From contig NZ_JAMXQV010000007.1 in assembly GCF_024703995.1 (NCBI RefSeq), positions 124,001 through 188,000 of the forward strand: a DNA stretch of 64,000 bases. The letters are read 5' to 3'. The stretch comes from Amycolatopsis iheyensis (lineage in GTDB: Bacteria; Actinomycetota; Actinomycetes; Mycobacteriales; Pseudonocardiaceae). This document shows positions 41,951 through 51,136 of the stretch, one piece after another. Below the pieces are notes generated by a model, which did not search any database, was not told where the DNA came from, and saw only the letters and a program-made list of their open reading frames with translations. The position numbers and the translations under genes were made by a program. The first letter of the stretch is position 1; the number at the start of each line of letters is the position of its first letter.

Positions 41951-42688
41951 ATGCCCACCGTGGACTTCGCCGTCGAGGACGGCATCGCGCAGATCCGGCT
42001 GAACCGGCCCGAGCGGCTCAACGCGGTCGCCGCCGCCCTGGTCGACGACTTCCTCACCGCGCTCGACGCCGCCGCGCGCAGCGACGCCCGCGTCGTCGTC
42101 CTCTCCGGCAACGGCCGCGCCTTCTGCGCCGGCCACGACCTCAAGGAACCCACCCCCGAGGGGGATTCGCGGGCGCGGCTGGACCGGCTCCAGGACGTCA
42201 CGCGGCGGCTGCGCGGGCTGCGCCAGCCGGTGATCGCGGCGGTGCACGGCTACGCGATCGGCGCCGGCGCGGAGTTCGCGCTCGGCTGCGACCTGATCCT
42301 CGCCGCCGAAGACGCCGTCTTCGCGTTCCCCGAAGTCTCGCTGGGGCTGAGCGTCACCGGTGCGGCGTCGCGGCTGCTGCCGCTGCTCGTCGGGCCGCTC
42401 AAGGCGAAGGAACTGCTGCTGCTCGGCGAGCGCTTCGACGGCCGGAAGGCCGCGGAGCTGGGCATGGTCAACGCCGCCGTCCCGGCCGAGCAGCTCCAGG
42501 CGGAAGCACTGAGCTGGGCCAAGCGGATCGCCGAGCACCCGCCGACGGCCGCGGCGATGGCCAAGCGCGTGCTCGACGCGCCGATCGACGTCGAGCCGGC
42601 CCTCGAACTCGAAGTCAGCCACGCCCTGATCACCGAAACCTCGGCCGCGGTCGCCGCGTCCACGGAGGCCTTCCGGAGCCGGACGTGA
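41951..42688 (+). CDS. Enoyl-CoA hydratase/isomerase family protein
   Basis: The 245-residue protein has IAQIRLNRPERLNAVAAALV, GNGRAFCAGHDLKE (oxyanion hole) and AVHGYAIGAGAEFALGCDLI with the second oxyanion glycines, then PEVSLGLSVTGAASRLLPLL. The catalytic Glu positions of crotonases are partly replaced (ALGCD; SLGLSVTGA), so the reaction may be isomerisation or hydrolysis rather than hydration. It overlaps the ligase gene start by four bases. Confidence 0.87.
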   Translation: MPTVDFAVEDGIAQIRLNRPERLNAVAAALVDDFLTALDAAARSDARVVVLSGNGRAFCAGHDLKEPTPEGDSRARLDRLQDVTRRLRGLRQPVIAAVHGYAIGAGAEFALGCDLILAAEDAVFAFPEVSLGLSVTGAASRLLPLLVGPLKAKELLLLGERFDGRKAAELGMVNAAVPAEQLQAEALSWAKRIAEHPPTAAAMAKRVLDAPIDVEPALELEVSHALITETSAAVAASTEAFRSRT

Positions 42689-44235
42689 CCCCGCTCGCCG
42701 GCATCGGCACGCTGGCGCAGCTCGTCACGCGGGCCGCGCAGCTGTGGCCGGAGCGCACGGCCTGGGTCTTCGACGAGACCGGCGAGCGCTTCACCTTCGC
42801 CGACGTCGACCGGCGCAGTTCCGAAACGGCCGCGGCGCTGGCCGAGCGCGGCATCGGCCCCGGCGACCGGGTCGCGGTGATGCTGCGCAACCAGCCCGAG
42901 TTCCCGCTGGTCTGGCTGGCACTGGCGAAGATCGGCGCGCAGCTGGTGCCGGTCAACACGAACTACCAGGAGTTCGACGGCGCCCACGTGCTTCGCCACT
43001 CGGGCGCGAAACTGGTGGTCGCCGCCGAGGAGTTCACCGCCCTCCTGACCCGCATCGGCCTCACCGAAGTCATCACCCCAGCGGCACTTTCACGTGAAAG
43101 CGACCACCTGGGGGCCGCACTTTCACATGAAAGTGCGGCTTTCGAGCCGGTGCCTGAACTTCCGGTGAACATCCAGTACACGTCCGGCACCACCGGCGCG
43201 CCCAAGGGCTGCGTCCTGCCGAACCGGTACTGGACGACCCTCGCGATCAGCCTGGCCACCGACTTCCCCGCCGTCGGCGAGGACGACGTCATCCTGACCG
43301 CGCAGCCGTTCCACTACATCGATCCACAGTGGAACGTCGCGCTCGGGCTGGCCGGCGGCGCCACCCTCGTCGTGCTGGACCGCTTCCACCCCAGCACGTT
43401 CTGGGCGAAGGTCCGCGAGCACGGTGTCACCTGGTTCTACTGCCTCGGCCTGATGCCGACGCTGCTGCTGCGGCAGGAGCCGTCGGCAGCCGACCGCGAC
43501 CACCGCGTCCGCGCGATCTGCGCGTCCGCGATCCCGCACGAACTGCACGCCGAGCTCGAGGCGCGCTGGGGTGTGCCGTGGTACGAGGCGTTCGGGATGA
43601 CCGAGACCGGCGGCGACATCCGGGTCGGCGCGGCGGATCACGACGAGACCGTCGGCACCGGCTGCATCGGGCGGCCGAGCCGCGACCGCGAGGCGATGAT
43701 CGCCGGCGACGACGGGAAACCGTTGCCCCGTGGGGAAACCGGCGAGCTGCTGATCCGCGGGATCGGGCTGATGCACGGCTACCACGAAGACCCCGAAGCG
43801 ACGGCGAAGGCGTTCGCGGGCGGCTGGTTCCACACCGGCGACCTGGCCCGGATGGACGACGCCGGCCGCGTCTACTACGTCGGGCGCACGAAGGACATGA
43901 TCCGCCGCAGCGGCGAAAACGTGTCCGCCGACGAGGTCGAACGCGCGCTGCTGCTGCACCCGGCGGTGAAGCTGGCGGCCGTCGTCGCGGTGCCCGACGA
44001 ACTGCGCGGCGAGGAGATCAAGGCCTACGTCGTGTGCGACGGCGACCGTCCCGAGCCGGCCGCGCTGGCCGGGTTCTGCGCCGGAAAGCTCGCCTACTTC
44101 AAGGTTCCGCGGTTCTGGGCGTTCGCCGACGCGCTCCCGATGACGCCGTCGGAGCGCGTGGCCAAGGGCGAGCTGCGGAAGGTGGCCGACCCGCGGGCCG
44201 GGTCGTGGGACGCGAAGGCGGAAGCATGGCTGTGA
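42685..44235 (+). CDS. AMP-dependent acyl-CoA ligase with an in-frame palindromic insert
   Basis: The 516-residue protein has the A3 loop IQYTSGTTGAPKGC, YEAFGMTETGGD (A5), GWFHTGDLARMDDAGRVYYV (A7/A8), GRTKDMIRRSGENVSADEVE and a C-terminal Lys. It is an acid-CoA ligase of the CaiC/aromatic type. Just before the A3 loop lies ALSRESDHLGAALSHES, encoded by two hairpins (43087-43139). The GTG start overlaps the hydratase stop. The TetR gene downstream overlaps its end by ten bases. Confidence 0.88.
   Translation: MTPLAGIGTLAQLVTRAAQLWPERTAWVFDETGERFTFADVDRRSSETAAALAERGIGPGDRVAVMLRNQPEFPLVWLALAKIGAQLVPVNTNYQEFDGAHVLRHSGAKLVVAAEEFTALLTRIGLTEVITPAALSRESDHLGAALSHESAAFEPVPELPVNIQYTSGTTGAPKGCVLPNRYWTTLAISLATDFPAVGEDDVILTAQPFHYIDPQWNVALGLAGGATLVVLDRFHPSTFWAKVREHGVTWFYCLGLMPTLLLRQEPSAADRDHRVRAICASAIPHELHAELEARWGVPWYEAFGMTETGGDIRVGAADHDETVGTGCIGRPSRDREAMIAGDDGKPLPRGETGELLIRGIGLMHGYHEDPEATAKAFAGGWFHTGDLARMDDAGRVYYVGRTKDMIRRSGENVSADEVERALLLHPAVKLAAVVAVPDELRGEEIKAYVVCDGDRPEPAALAGFCAGKLAYFKVPRFWAFADALPMTPSERVAKGELRKVADPRAGSWDAKAEAWL
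43087..43139. repeat. Two coding palindromes in the acyl-CoA ligase gene
   Basis: CTTTCACGTGAAAG (43087-43100) is a perfect 14-base palindrome. The arms GCCGCACTTTCA (43114-43125) and TGAAAGTGCGGC (43128-43139) form a 12-bp stem with a 2-base centre. They share the CTTTCA...TGAAAG core and encode a weakly constrained stretch upstream of the ATP-binding loop. Confidence 0.7.
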
Positions 44236-44867
44236 CGAGCCGGGAGCGGGTCCGCGCGGCGGCCGTGAAACTGTTCGCCGCCAAGGGTTTCCACGGCACC
44301 GGGATCCGGGATCTGGCGCAGGAGGCGGAACTCTCGTCGGCGAGCCTGTACCACTACATGGGCACCAAGGAGGATCTGCTCGCGGAGATCATGCACACCG
44401 CGCTGAACCGGTTGCTGGACGCCGCCCGCGAAGCGACGGCCGGCAGCGCCGACCCGGTGGCCCGGCTGCGGACGCTGGTGGTGCTGCACGTGCTCGCCCA
44501 CGCCGTGGGACCGGCGGAAACCCGCGTGGTGGACAACGAGGTCGACGTCCTGTCCCCGGCCGCGCGCGAGCCGGTGGTGGCGTTGCGGGACGCGTACGAA
44601 CACCTGTGGGCGGCGGCGATCGAGGAAGGTGTCGCGGCCGGGGTGTTCCACAGCGAACACCCGGCGGTGACCCGGCTCGCCCTGCTGGAAATGTGCAGCG
44701 GCGTGGCCAGGTGGTATTCGCCACGCGGGCCGCTGGCGCTGGACCAGCTCGCCGAGCACTACGCGGAGCTGGTCTCGCGGGCGCTGGGCTGCACGTCCCC
44801 GCCCGGCGTCGCCGACTTGCGACGCTGTCGTGAAATCGTCGCGAAAGAGTGGGGGGAGTCCGTTTAG
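44226..44867 (+). CDS. TetR-family regulator
   Basis: The 213-residue protein has a TetR HTH (SRERVRAAAVKLFAAKGFHG; TGIRDLAQEAELSSASLYHY) and a C-terminal domain of the TetR_C_33 style seen in acyl-CoA-responsive repressors (VARLRTLVVLHVLAHAVGPA; PLALDQLAEHYAELVSRAL). It is the last gene after hydratase and ligase and overlaps the ligase by ten bases. It probably represses this operon and the divergent amidohydrolase, with an acyl-CoA as inducer. Confidence 0.87.
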   Translation: MAVTSRERVRAAAVKLFAAKGFHGTGIRDLAQEAELSSASLYHYMGTKEDLLAEIMHTALNRLLDAAREATAGSADPVARLRTLVVLHVLAHAVGPAETRVVDNEVDVLSPAAREPVVALRDAYEHLWAAAIEEGVAAGVFHSEHPAVTRLALLEMCSGVARWYSPRGPLALDQLAEHYAELVSRALGCTSPPGVADLRRCREIVAKEWGESV

Positions 44868-44925
44868 CGGCGCTTTTACCTGTGTACGCCTTGCCCAGAC
44901 GGCGTGCGTGGGGGACGCTCGAAGG

Positions 44926-45246
44926 GTGACTGAGGAAACGATCCAACTGGAACTGGACGACTCGGGTCTCGCGCCGGGCCTCCCGGCGCCGGCACACCCC
45001 CGCGATCAGGTGCAGGATGTCCCCTATCGCCCGGTCGAGTTCCGTGATGACGATCTCCCCACCGCCTTGGAGCGGTGCTCCGCGTGGCTACGCCAGGCGC
45101 AGGAATGGCTGGGCGAGCCGCTCGACGTCCTGGCCATCCACCTCGACTACGACGACCGCAAGGGTTCGCCGTACTACGACGTGAAGCTCCTGTGCAACGA
45201 AGAGGACCTCGCCGGCGTCCCGATCGCCATTCGCAACAAGCAGTAA
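44926..45246 (+). CDS. Conserved small acidic protein of unknown function
   Basis: The 106-residue protein has a disordered acidic N-terminus (TEETIQLELDDSGLAPGLPA) and a compact C-terminal half (DLPTALERCSAWLRQAQEWL; LDVLAIHLDYDDRKGSPYYD; VKLLCNEEDLAGVPIAIRNK). I do not recognise it. GTG 44926 is preceded by GAAGG. A strong hairpin follows. The composition and lack of a signal suggest a soluble cytosolic protein. Confidence 0.65.
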   Translation: MTEETIQLELDDSGLAPGLPAPAHPRDQVQDVPYRPVEFRDDDLPTALERCSAWLRQAQEWLGEPLDVLAIHLDYDDRKGSPYYDVKLLCNEEDLAGVPIAIRNKQ

Positions 45247-45271
45247 GCAGCACGCAGCACGCAGCCGAACA

Positions 45272-45308
45272 GCCGTCAAGGCCGCCGGGAATCGGCGGCC
45301 TTGACGGC
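45272..45308. terminator. Hairpin between convergent genes
   Basis: GCCGTCAAGGCCGCCG (45272-45287) pairs perfectly with 45293-45308 across a 5-base loop. It separates the small acidic protein gene from the convergent acyl-CoA dehydrogenase and shares its outer word GCCGTCAAGGC with the palindrome at 27110. Confidence 0.8.
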
Positions 45309-45328
45309 TTCACGCGTTCTCGGGCGGC

Positions 45329-46498
45329 TCAGCCCAGGACGCCACCGACCTTCACGTGCCCCTTGAGCAGGTTGCGCGCGATGGTGCGGCGCTGGATCTC
45401 GTCGGTGCCTTCGTAGATGCGCAGCAGCCGCAGCTCGCGGTACCACCGCTCGACCGGCAGCTCCCGCGTGTAGCCCATGCCGCCGTGGATCTGCAGGACG
45501 CGGTCGACGATCTCGTTGGCCTTCTGGCCACCGTAGAGCTTCGCCATCGACTGCGCGTGCCGCGAGTCGACACCCTGGTCGACCTGCCAGGCCGCGTTGA
45601 GCACCAGCCACCGCAGCGCTTCGAGCTCGACGCCGGAGTCGGCGATCATCCACTGGATGGCCTGGCGTTCGGCGATTTTCTGCCCGAACGTCTCCCGCGT
45701 GTTGGCGTGCTCGATGGCCATCGAGATCAGCCGTTCGCACGAACCGATCGCGCGTGCCGGCAGCAGGTAGCGGCCCTGGCCGATCCACTGCATGGCGAGC
45801 TCGAAGCCGCGGCCTTCCTCGCCGAGGATCTGCGTTTCCGGGACGCGGACGTCCTGGAAGATCAGCGAAGCCGGGCCCCACTCGCCCATGGTGTCGATGT
45901 ACTCGGACTTCCAGCCGGCCTCGCGGTCGACGAGGAAGCACGTGACACCGCCGTTCGCCCCCTTTTCGGGGTCGGTGATGGCGAAGACCATCGTGAAGTC
46001 GGCTTCGTTGCCGCCGGTGATGAAGGTCTTCTCGCCGTTGATGATCCAGTCGGTGCCGTCCTTGCGGGCGGTGGTCCGGATGGCCTTGGCGTCCGACCCG
46101 GCGCCCGGCTCGGTGATCGCGAAGCAGGACTTGCGCTCGCCCGAGATGGTCGGCAGCAGATAGGTCTGCTTCTGCTCTTCGTTGGCGTGGAACAGGATGT
46201 TGTCCGCGGCGCCGCCGAAGCGGAACGGCACGAAGGTGCGGCCGAGCTCGGCTTCGAGCAGCGCGGCCATCACCGCGGACAGGCCCATGCCGCCGTACTC
46301 CTCCGGCGTGAAGACGCCCCAGAAGCCGGACTCCTTCGCCTTCAGCTGGAGGTCCTTCAGCTCCTCGCCGGTCAGGCCGGGCTGGTGCGCACGCTCGCGG
46401 CGGAGGACTTCCTGCTCGAGCGGGATCAGCTCCCGCTGGACGAACGTGCGGACCCAGTCGCGCACTTCACGTTCTTCGGTGCTGAGTGAGAAATCCAT
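45329..46498 (-). CDS. Acyl-CoA dehydrogenase
   Basis: The 389-residue protein has FAITEPGAGSDAKAIRTTA, FITGGNEADFTMVFAITD, QIHGGMGYTRELPVERWYRE and RIYEGTDEIQRRTIARNLL, complete FadE signatures with the catalytic-region Glu in YEGTDE. ATG 46498 has GGAGGAGCAG upstream. An inverted repeat at 46522-46537 typical of TetR regulators precedes it. It likely works in fatty-acid beta-oxidation. Confidence 0.9.
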   Translation of the reverse strand: MDFSLSTEEREVRDWVRTFVQRELIPLEQEVLRRERAHQPGLTGEELKDLQLKAKESGFWGVFTPEEYGGMGLSAVMAALLEAELGRTFVPFRFGGAADNILFHANEEQKQTYLLPTISGERKSCFAITEPGAGSDAKAIRTTARKDGTDWIINGEKTFITGGNEADFTMVFAITDPEKGANGGVTCFLVDREAGWKSEYIDTMGEWGPASLIFQDVRVPETQILGEEGRGFELAMQWIGQGRYLLPARAIGSCERLISMAIEHANTRETFGQKIAERQAIQWMIADSGVELEALRWLVLNAAWQVDQGVDSRHAQSMAKLYGGQKANEIVDRVLQIHGGMGYTRELPVERWYRELRLLRIYEGTDEIQRRTIARNLLKGHVKVGGVLG

Positions 46499-46521
46499 CC
46501 GAGCTGCTCCTCCGACACTGG

Positions 46522-46537
46522 CTAAGCGCTTGCTTAG
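46522..46537. promoter_or_regulatory. TetR-type operator before acyl-CoA dehydrogenase
   Basis: CTAAGC-GCTT-GCTTAG is a perfect inverted repeat 24-39 bases upstream of the dehydrogenase ATG. On the coding strand it reads CTAAGCAAGCGCTTAG, close to sites used by TetR repressors of fatty-acid or sterol catabolism. Confidence 0.6.
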
Positions 46538-46626
46538 TCCAGGGTACCCCGCGAGACCCGGATTACCCCAGACCTCCCCTCGAATTCGTGACAACCACCG
46601 CGCGGCCGGGAAGGATCGGAGGGGTG

Positions 46627-47313
46627 ATGGAGATCGTGGTCCGCTGGTCGTCCCCCCTGCCCGCCGAAGAACGCTTCCTGCGCCTGCTGGATGACGTCGA
46701 GCAAGGCCGGTTCGAGAACTACCGGCAAGACGCGGACAAGCGGCGCTTCCTCACCGGCCGCGTGCTGGCGAAGACGGTCGCCGCGGAGTGGCTCGGCGTG
46801 GCCGTGGACACCGTGAAGTTCGACGCGACCTGCGAAGACTGCGGCAAGCCCCACGGGCGGCCGACGGTCCCGGGCGCGGACCTGACGCTGTCGATCTCGC
46901 ATTCGGGCGACCTGATCGGCGTGGCGGCGACCCCGTCGGTCCCGGTGGGCCTGGACGTCGAGACGGCCAACCGGCGCGCGGACGACGGCCTGATCGACTA
47001 CGCGCTGAGCCCGGCCGAGGTGGCGTCCCTGACCGGCCTCGCGGACGACGAGCGCTCGCGGGCCTTCTTCGTCTACTGGACGCGCAAGGAAGCGGTGATG
47101 AAGGCCACCGGCAAGGGTTTGCGCATCCCACTGCAGAGCATCACGTTCTCCCGCTACGACGAACCGGCGCGCCTGGCGTCGTCGGACGACCCGGCCCTGG
47201 ACCCGGCCCGCACCCGGCTGGTGGACCTGAAGGCCGCGGACGGCTACCGCGCGGCCATCGCCGTGCTGACCACCGACGAGCTGTCGGTGACCGAGGAGCA
47301 CTGGACCCCCTGA
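46627..47313 (+). CDS. Sfp-type 4'-phosphopantetheinyl transferase
   Basis: The 228-residue protein has RRFLTGRVLAKTVAAEWLG, LTLSISHSGDLIGVAA, GLDVETANRR and FFVYWTRKEAVMKATGKGL, with the magnesium-binding Asp/Glu and the WxxKEAxxKxxG motif. It activates carrier proteins of polyketide or peptide synthases, none of which is in the window. The isochorismate synthase gene next to it hints at siderophore metabolism. GGAGG lies four bases before ATG 46627. Confidence 0.9.
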   Translation: MEIVVRWSSPLPAEERFLRLLDDVEQGRFENYRQDADKRRFLTGRVLAKTVAAEWLGVAVDTVKFDATCEDCGKPHGRPTVPGADLTLSISHSGDLIGVAATPSVPVGLDVETANRRADDGLIDYALSPAEVASLTGLADDERSRAFFVYWTRKEAVMKATGKGLRIPLQSITFSRYDEPARLASSDDPALDPARTRLVDLKAADGYRAAIAVLTTDELSVTEEHWTP

Positions 47314-47314
47314 G

Positions 47315-47409
47315 CCCAAGCGCCCCAATGTGGCCTTGGTTGCGTCTTGCGCACCGAAGGCCACATTGGGTGCGTCTGACGCACCGAAGGCCACATTGGG
47401 GCGCTTGGG
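47315..47409. terminator. Composite long hairpin between convergent genes
   Basis: Perfect 23-base arms (47315-47337 and 47387-47409), containing GCCCCAATGTGGCCTT, enclose two direct copies of GCACCGAAGGCCACATTGGG. It is built from the same words as 3229-3400 and separates the phosphopantetheinyl transferase and isochorismate synthase genes. Confidence 0.8.
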
Positions 47410-47417
47410 GGCCTGGG

Positions 47418-48569
47418 CTAGCTGGGCGAGTCCTCCAGGCCCATCGCCGTCAGCAGCGTCCGGAACTTCGCCGTCGTCTCGTCGAACTCCGCCTGCGGGT
47501 CCGATGCCGGGACGATCCCGCCGCCCGCGTACAGCCGCATCGACGTCGACGCGATCTCCGCGCAGCGGATCGCCACCGCCCACTCGCCGTCGCCCGCCGC
47601 GTCGACCCAGCCGACCGCGCCCGCGTAGTAGTCGCGGTCGAACGGCTCCAGCTCCTTGACCAGCTCGCGCGCGCCCTCGGTCGGGGTGCCGCAGATCGCC
47701 GGGGTCGGGTGCAGGGCCGCCGCCAGGTCCAGCGCCGTCACGTCCGGGTCGGCCAGCTCGCCGGTGATCGGGGTGCGCAGGTGCCAGATCGCGGGTGTCG
47801 TGACCAGCTCCGGCCCGGCCGGGACGTCAAGCGTCCGGCAGAACGGCCGCAGTGCCTCGACGACGTAGTCGACCACCACCGCGTGCTCGAGCCGGTCCTT
47901 GCGCGACGTCCGCAGCGCCTCGCCGTTGGCCCGGTCGGTCGCCGGGTCGGCCGAGCGCGGCATCGAGCCGGCGTGCGGGGACGAGAAGACGGTGCGGCCG
48001 GTGCGGCGCAGCAGCAGCTCGGGCGTCGCGCCGACGAGCGTGCGCCCGCCGGGCAGCTCGGCCGCGTAGGTGAAGTGCCGGGGGTTGCCGACCGCCAGGT
48101 TGCGCACGACGCGCTCGGCGGACACCGGCACCGAGAACTCGAGGTCCAGGGCGCGGGCCAGGACGGCTTTCCGCAGGTCACGCTCGCCGAGGGCGAGGAC
48201 CGTGGCCCGGACGGCGGCCAGGTGCCGCTCGGGCGAAGGCACCGCACGCACCCGCACGGGCGCCGGCAGGATCTCGCGCGCGAGCGAAGGCGCGCCCTCG
48301 GCGCGGTGGACGGTCCGGGGCACGACGAGGTGACCCGGCACCTTGGTGTCGGGCCCGGTGTCGAACGGCAGGACGCCGACGGCCAGCGGGGCGCCGGTCC
48401 CGGCCAGGACACCCGGGACCGCCGAGGCGAGCCGCCGTGGGTCCGTTTCGGTCACGGTCCGGAGCGTGCCCTGCGCGAGGAGTGCGCGCGAGGCCGTCGT
48501 GAACAGGAAGTCGCCACGCTGGTAGCGGGCGGCGAGGTCAACCGGGGTCGCCGGGTCAGGAGAACTCAC
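47418..48569 (-). CDS. Isochorismate synthase (EntC/DhbC/MenF family)
   Basis: The 383-residue protein has the chorismate-binding domain: LRKAVLARALDLEF, TLVGATPELLLRR, SSPHAGSMPRSADPATDRAN, HLRTPITGELA, LHPTPAICGTPTEGARELV and YAGAVGWVDAAGDGEWAVAI. It converts chorismate to isochorismate for catechol siderophores, salicylate or menaquinone. The GTG start at 48569 is chosen from the N-terminal alignment. It is convergent with a phosphopantetheinyl transferase, often paired in siderophore metabolism, but no synthetase follows. Confidence 0.9.
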   Translation of the reverse strand: MSSPDPATPVDLAARYQRGDFLFTTASRALLAQGTLRTVTETDPRRLASAVPGVLAGTGAPLAVGVLPFDTGPDTKVPGHLVVPRTVHRAEGAPSLAREILPAPVRVRAVPSPERHLAAVRATVLALGERDLRKAVLARALDLEFSVPVSAERVVRNLAVGNPRHFTYAAELPGGRTLVGATPELLLRRTGRTVFSSPHAGSMPRSADPATDRANGEALRTSRKDRLEHAVVVDYVVEALRPFCRTLDVPAGPELVTTPAIWHLRTPITGELADPDVTALDLAAALHPTPAICGTPTEGARELVKELEPFDRDYYAGAVGWVDAAGDGEWAVAIRCAEIASTSMRLYAGGGIVPASDPQAEFDETTAKFRTLLTAMGLEDSPS

Positions 48570-48598
48570 AAGACCTAGCGTCCCAGGCTTCGGGAGAT

Positions 48599-48636
48599 CC
48601 GCGAGGGGAGTGTCACGAGCGACACTCCCCTCGCGG
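48599..48636 (-). terminator. Hairpin after mihF
   Basis: CCGCGAGGGGAGTGTC (48599-48614) pairs perfectly with 48621-48636 across a 6-base loop. It lies between the mihF stop and the isochorismate synthase start on the same strand. Confidence 0.75.
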
Positions 48637-48651
48637 GAGCTCCGGTGACGG

Positions 48652-48963
48652 CTACTTGAGCGCGTCGATGAGCGCCTCGCGCTGGCGCTCGCCCAGGCCG
48701 GCGGCACGCCGGTCCGGGTCGATGCCGGCCTGCTCGAGCAGGGCGGCGACCTTCACCGCGCCGAGGCCGGGGACGGCCTTCAGCAGCTGGGTGACCTTCG
48801 TCTTCCCGATGGTCTTGTTCTCCTTGGCCTGCTTGAGCACCTTTTCGATGCTCTCCTTGCCGGACTTGATCGACGCGAGCAGCTCCGAACGCGCCTTGCG
48901 AGCCTCGGCGGCCTTGGCCAGGGCCTCGGCGCGCTGCTCCGGAGTCAACGTAGGCAGAGCCAA
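48652..48963 (-). CDS. mihF: Actinobacterial integration host factor (mIHF family)
   Basis: The 103-residue protein starts ALPTLTPEQRAEALAKAAEA, then ESIEKVLKQAKENKTIGKTK and the helix-two-turn-helix region AVPGLGAVKVAALLEQAGID, ending AGLGERQREALIDAL. This is the nucleoid-associated mIHF/sIHF fold, unrelated to E. coli IHF. The start is TTG with AGGA eight bases upstream. The classical mihF lies beside gmk; here the neighbours are isochorismate synthase and an acyl-CoA ligase, so this may be a second, divergent copy. Confidence 0.85.
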   Translation of the reverse strand: MALPTLTPEQRAEALAKAAEARKARSELLASIKSGKESIEKVLKQAKENKTIGKTKVTQLLKAVPGLGAVKVAALLEQAGIDPDRRAAGLGERQREALIDALK

Positions 48964-49230
48964 CGTAGTAGTCCTTTCCTCTCAGGTCTCCGCTTTCGCG
49001 GCCGACGACATTTGTGAGTGCTTGCTGCTGCAAGCGCTGCTCAGCCGTCTCTTACCACGGCCCCAGTAAACGCCACCGGGTTCACGGCCGTGCAACCGAC
49101 ACGCACTTATTACCCCCGGAGGTGATACCGGGCAACCCGCTCCGGCCTGCGGAAACGCTCCCAAGAACCGGCCCAAGTGGCCTCACTCACCCGGAAGTGA
49201 AGCCTCCACTACACGCTGTCTCCACACGTA

Positions 49231-49278
49231 TTTCCTTGCCCATAAGGAAAAGCGTAAAAATTGATGATCTTGATCATC
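49231..49278. promoter_or_regulatory. Two palindromes in the gap upstream of the acyl-CoA ligase
   Basis: The 444-base gap 48964-49407 has no gene. TTTCCTT-GCCCAT-AAGGAAA (49231-49250) and GATGATC-TT-GATCATC (49263-49278) flank an AT-rich run, a likely promoter with operators for the ligase gene. Nearer mihF, CTTGC-TGCT-GCAAG (49021-49034) is a further inverted repeat. Confidence 0.5.
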
Positions 49279-49407
49279 GTCCGGTCGTCGCCCGATCGCG
49301 GGACGACCGTGACCGAACGGAGCCGTTGTTGACCATGCCCGCTTCACCCGATCCGCACTAGAGTCGGCGCAACCCCGTCCGCCGGCGAACGACCCCCGGG
49401 AGCGACC

Positions 49408-51036
<1,629 letters not shown>

Positions 51037-51071
51037 CGGGTAAATCTCCGGCGAGTCTTCATGCCTCCGCG

Positions 51072-51108
51072 GGCCGCCATGGGGGAACCTACGTCCCTCA
51101 TGGTGGCC
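51072..51108 (+). terminator. Hairpin after the acyl-CoA ligase gene
   Basis: GGCCGCCATG (51072-51081) pairs with CATGGTGGCC (51099-51108), with one G-U pair, and CTCCG/CGGAG extend the stem further out. It lies 36 bases after the ligase stop and before the sugar-ABC operon. Confidence 0.6.
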
Positions 51109-51136
51109 TTCGGAGCACGTCGGAGGGGTTCTGGGG

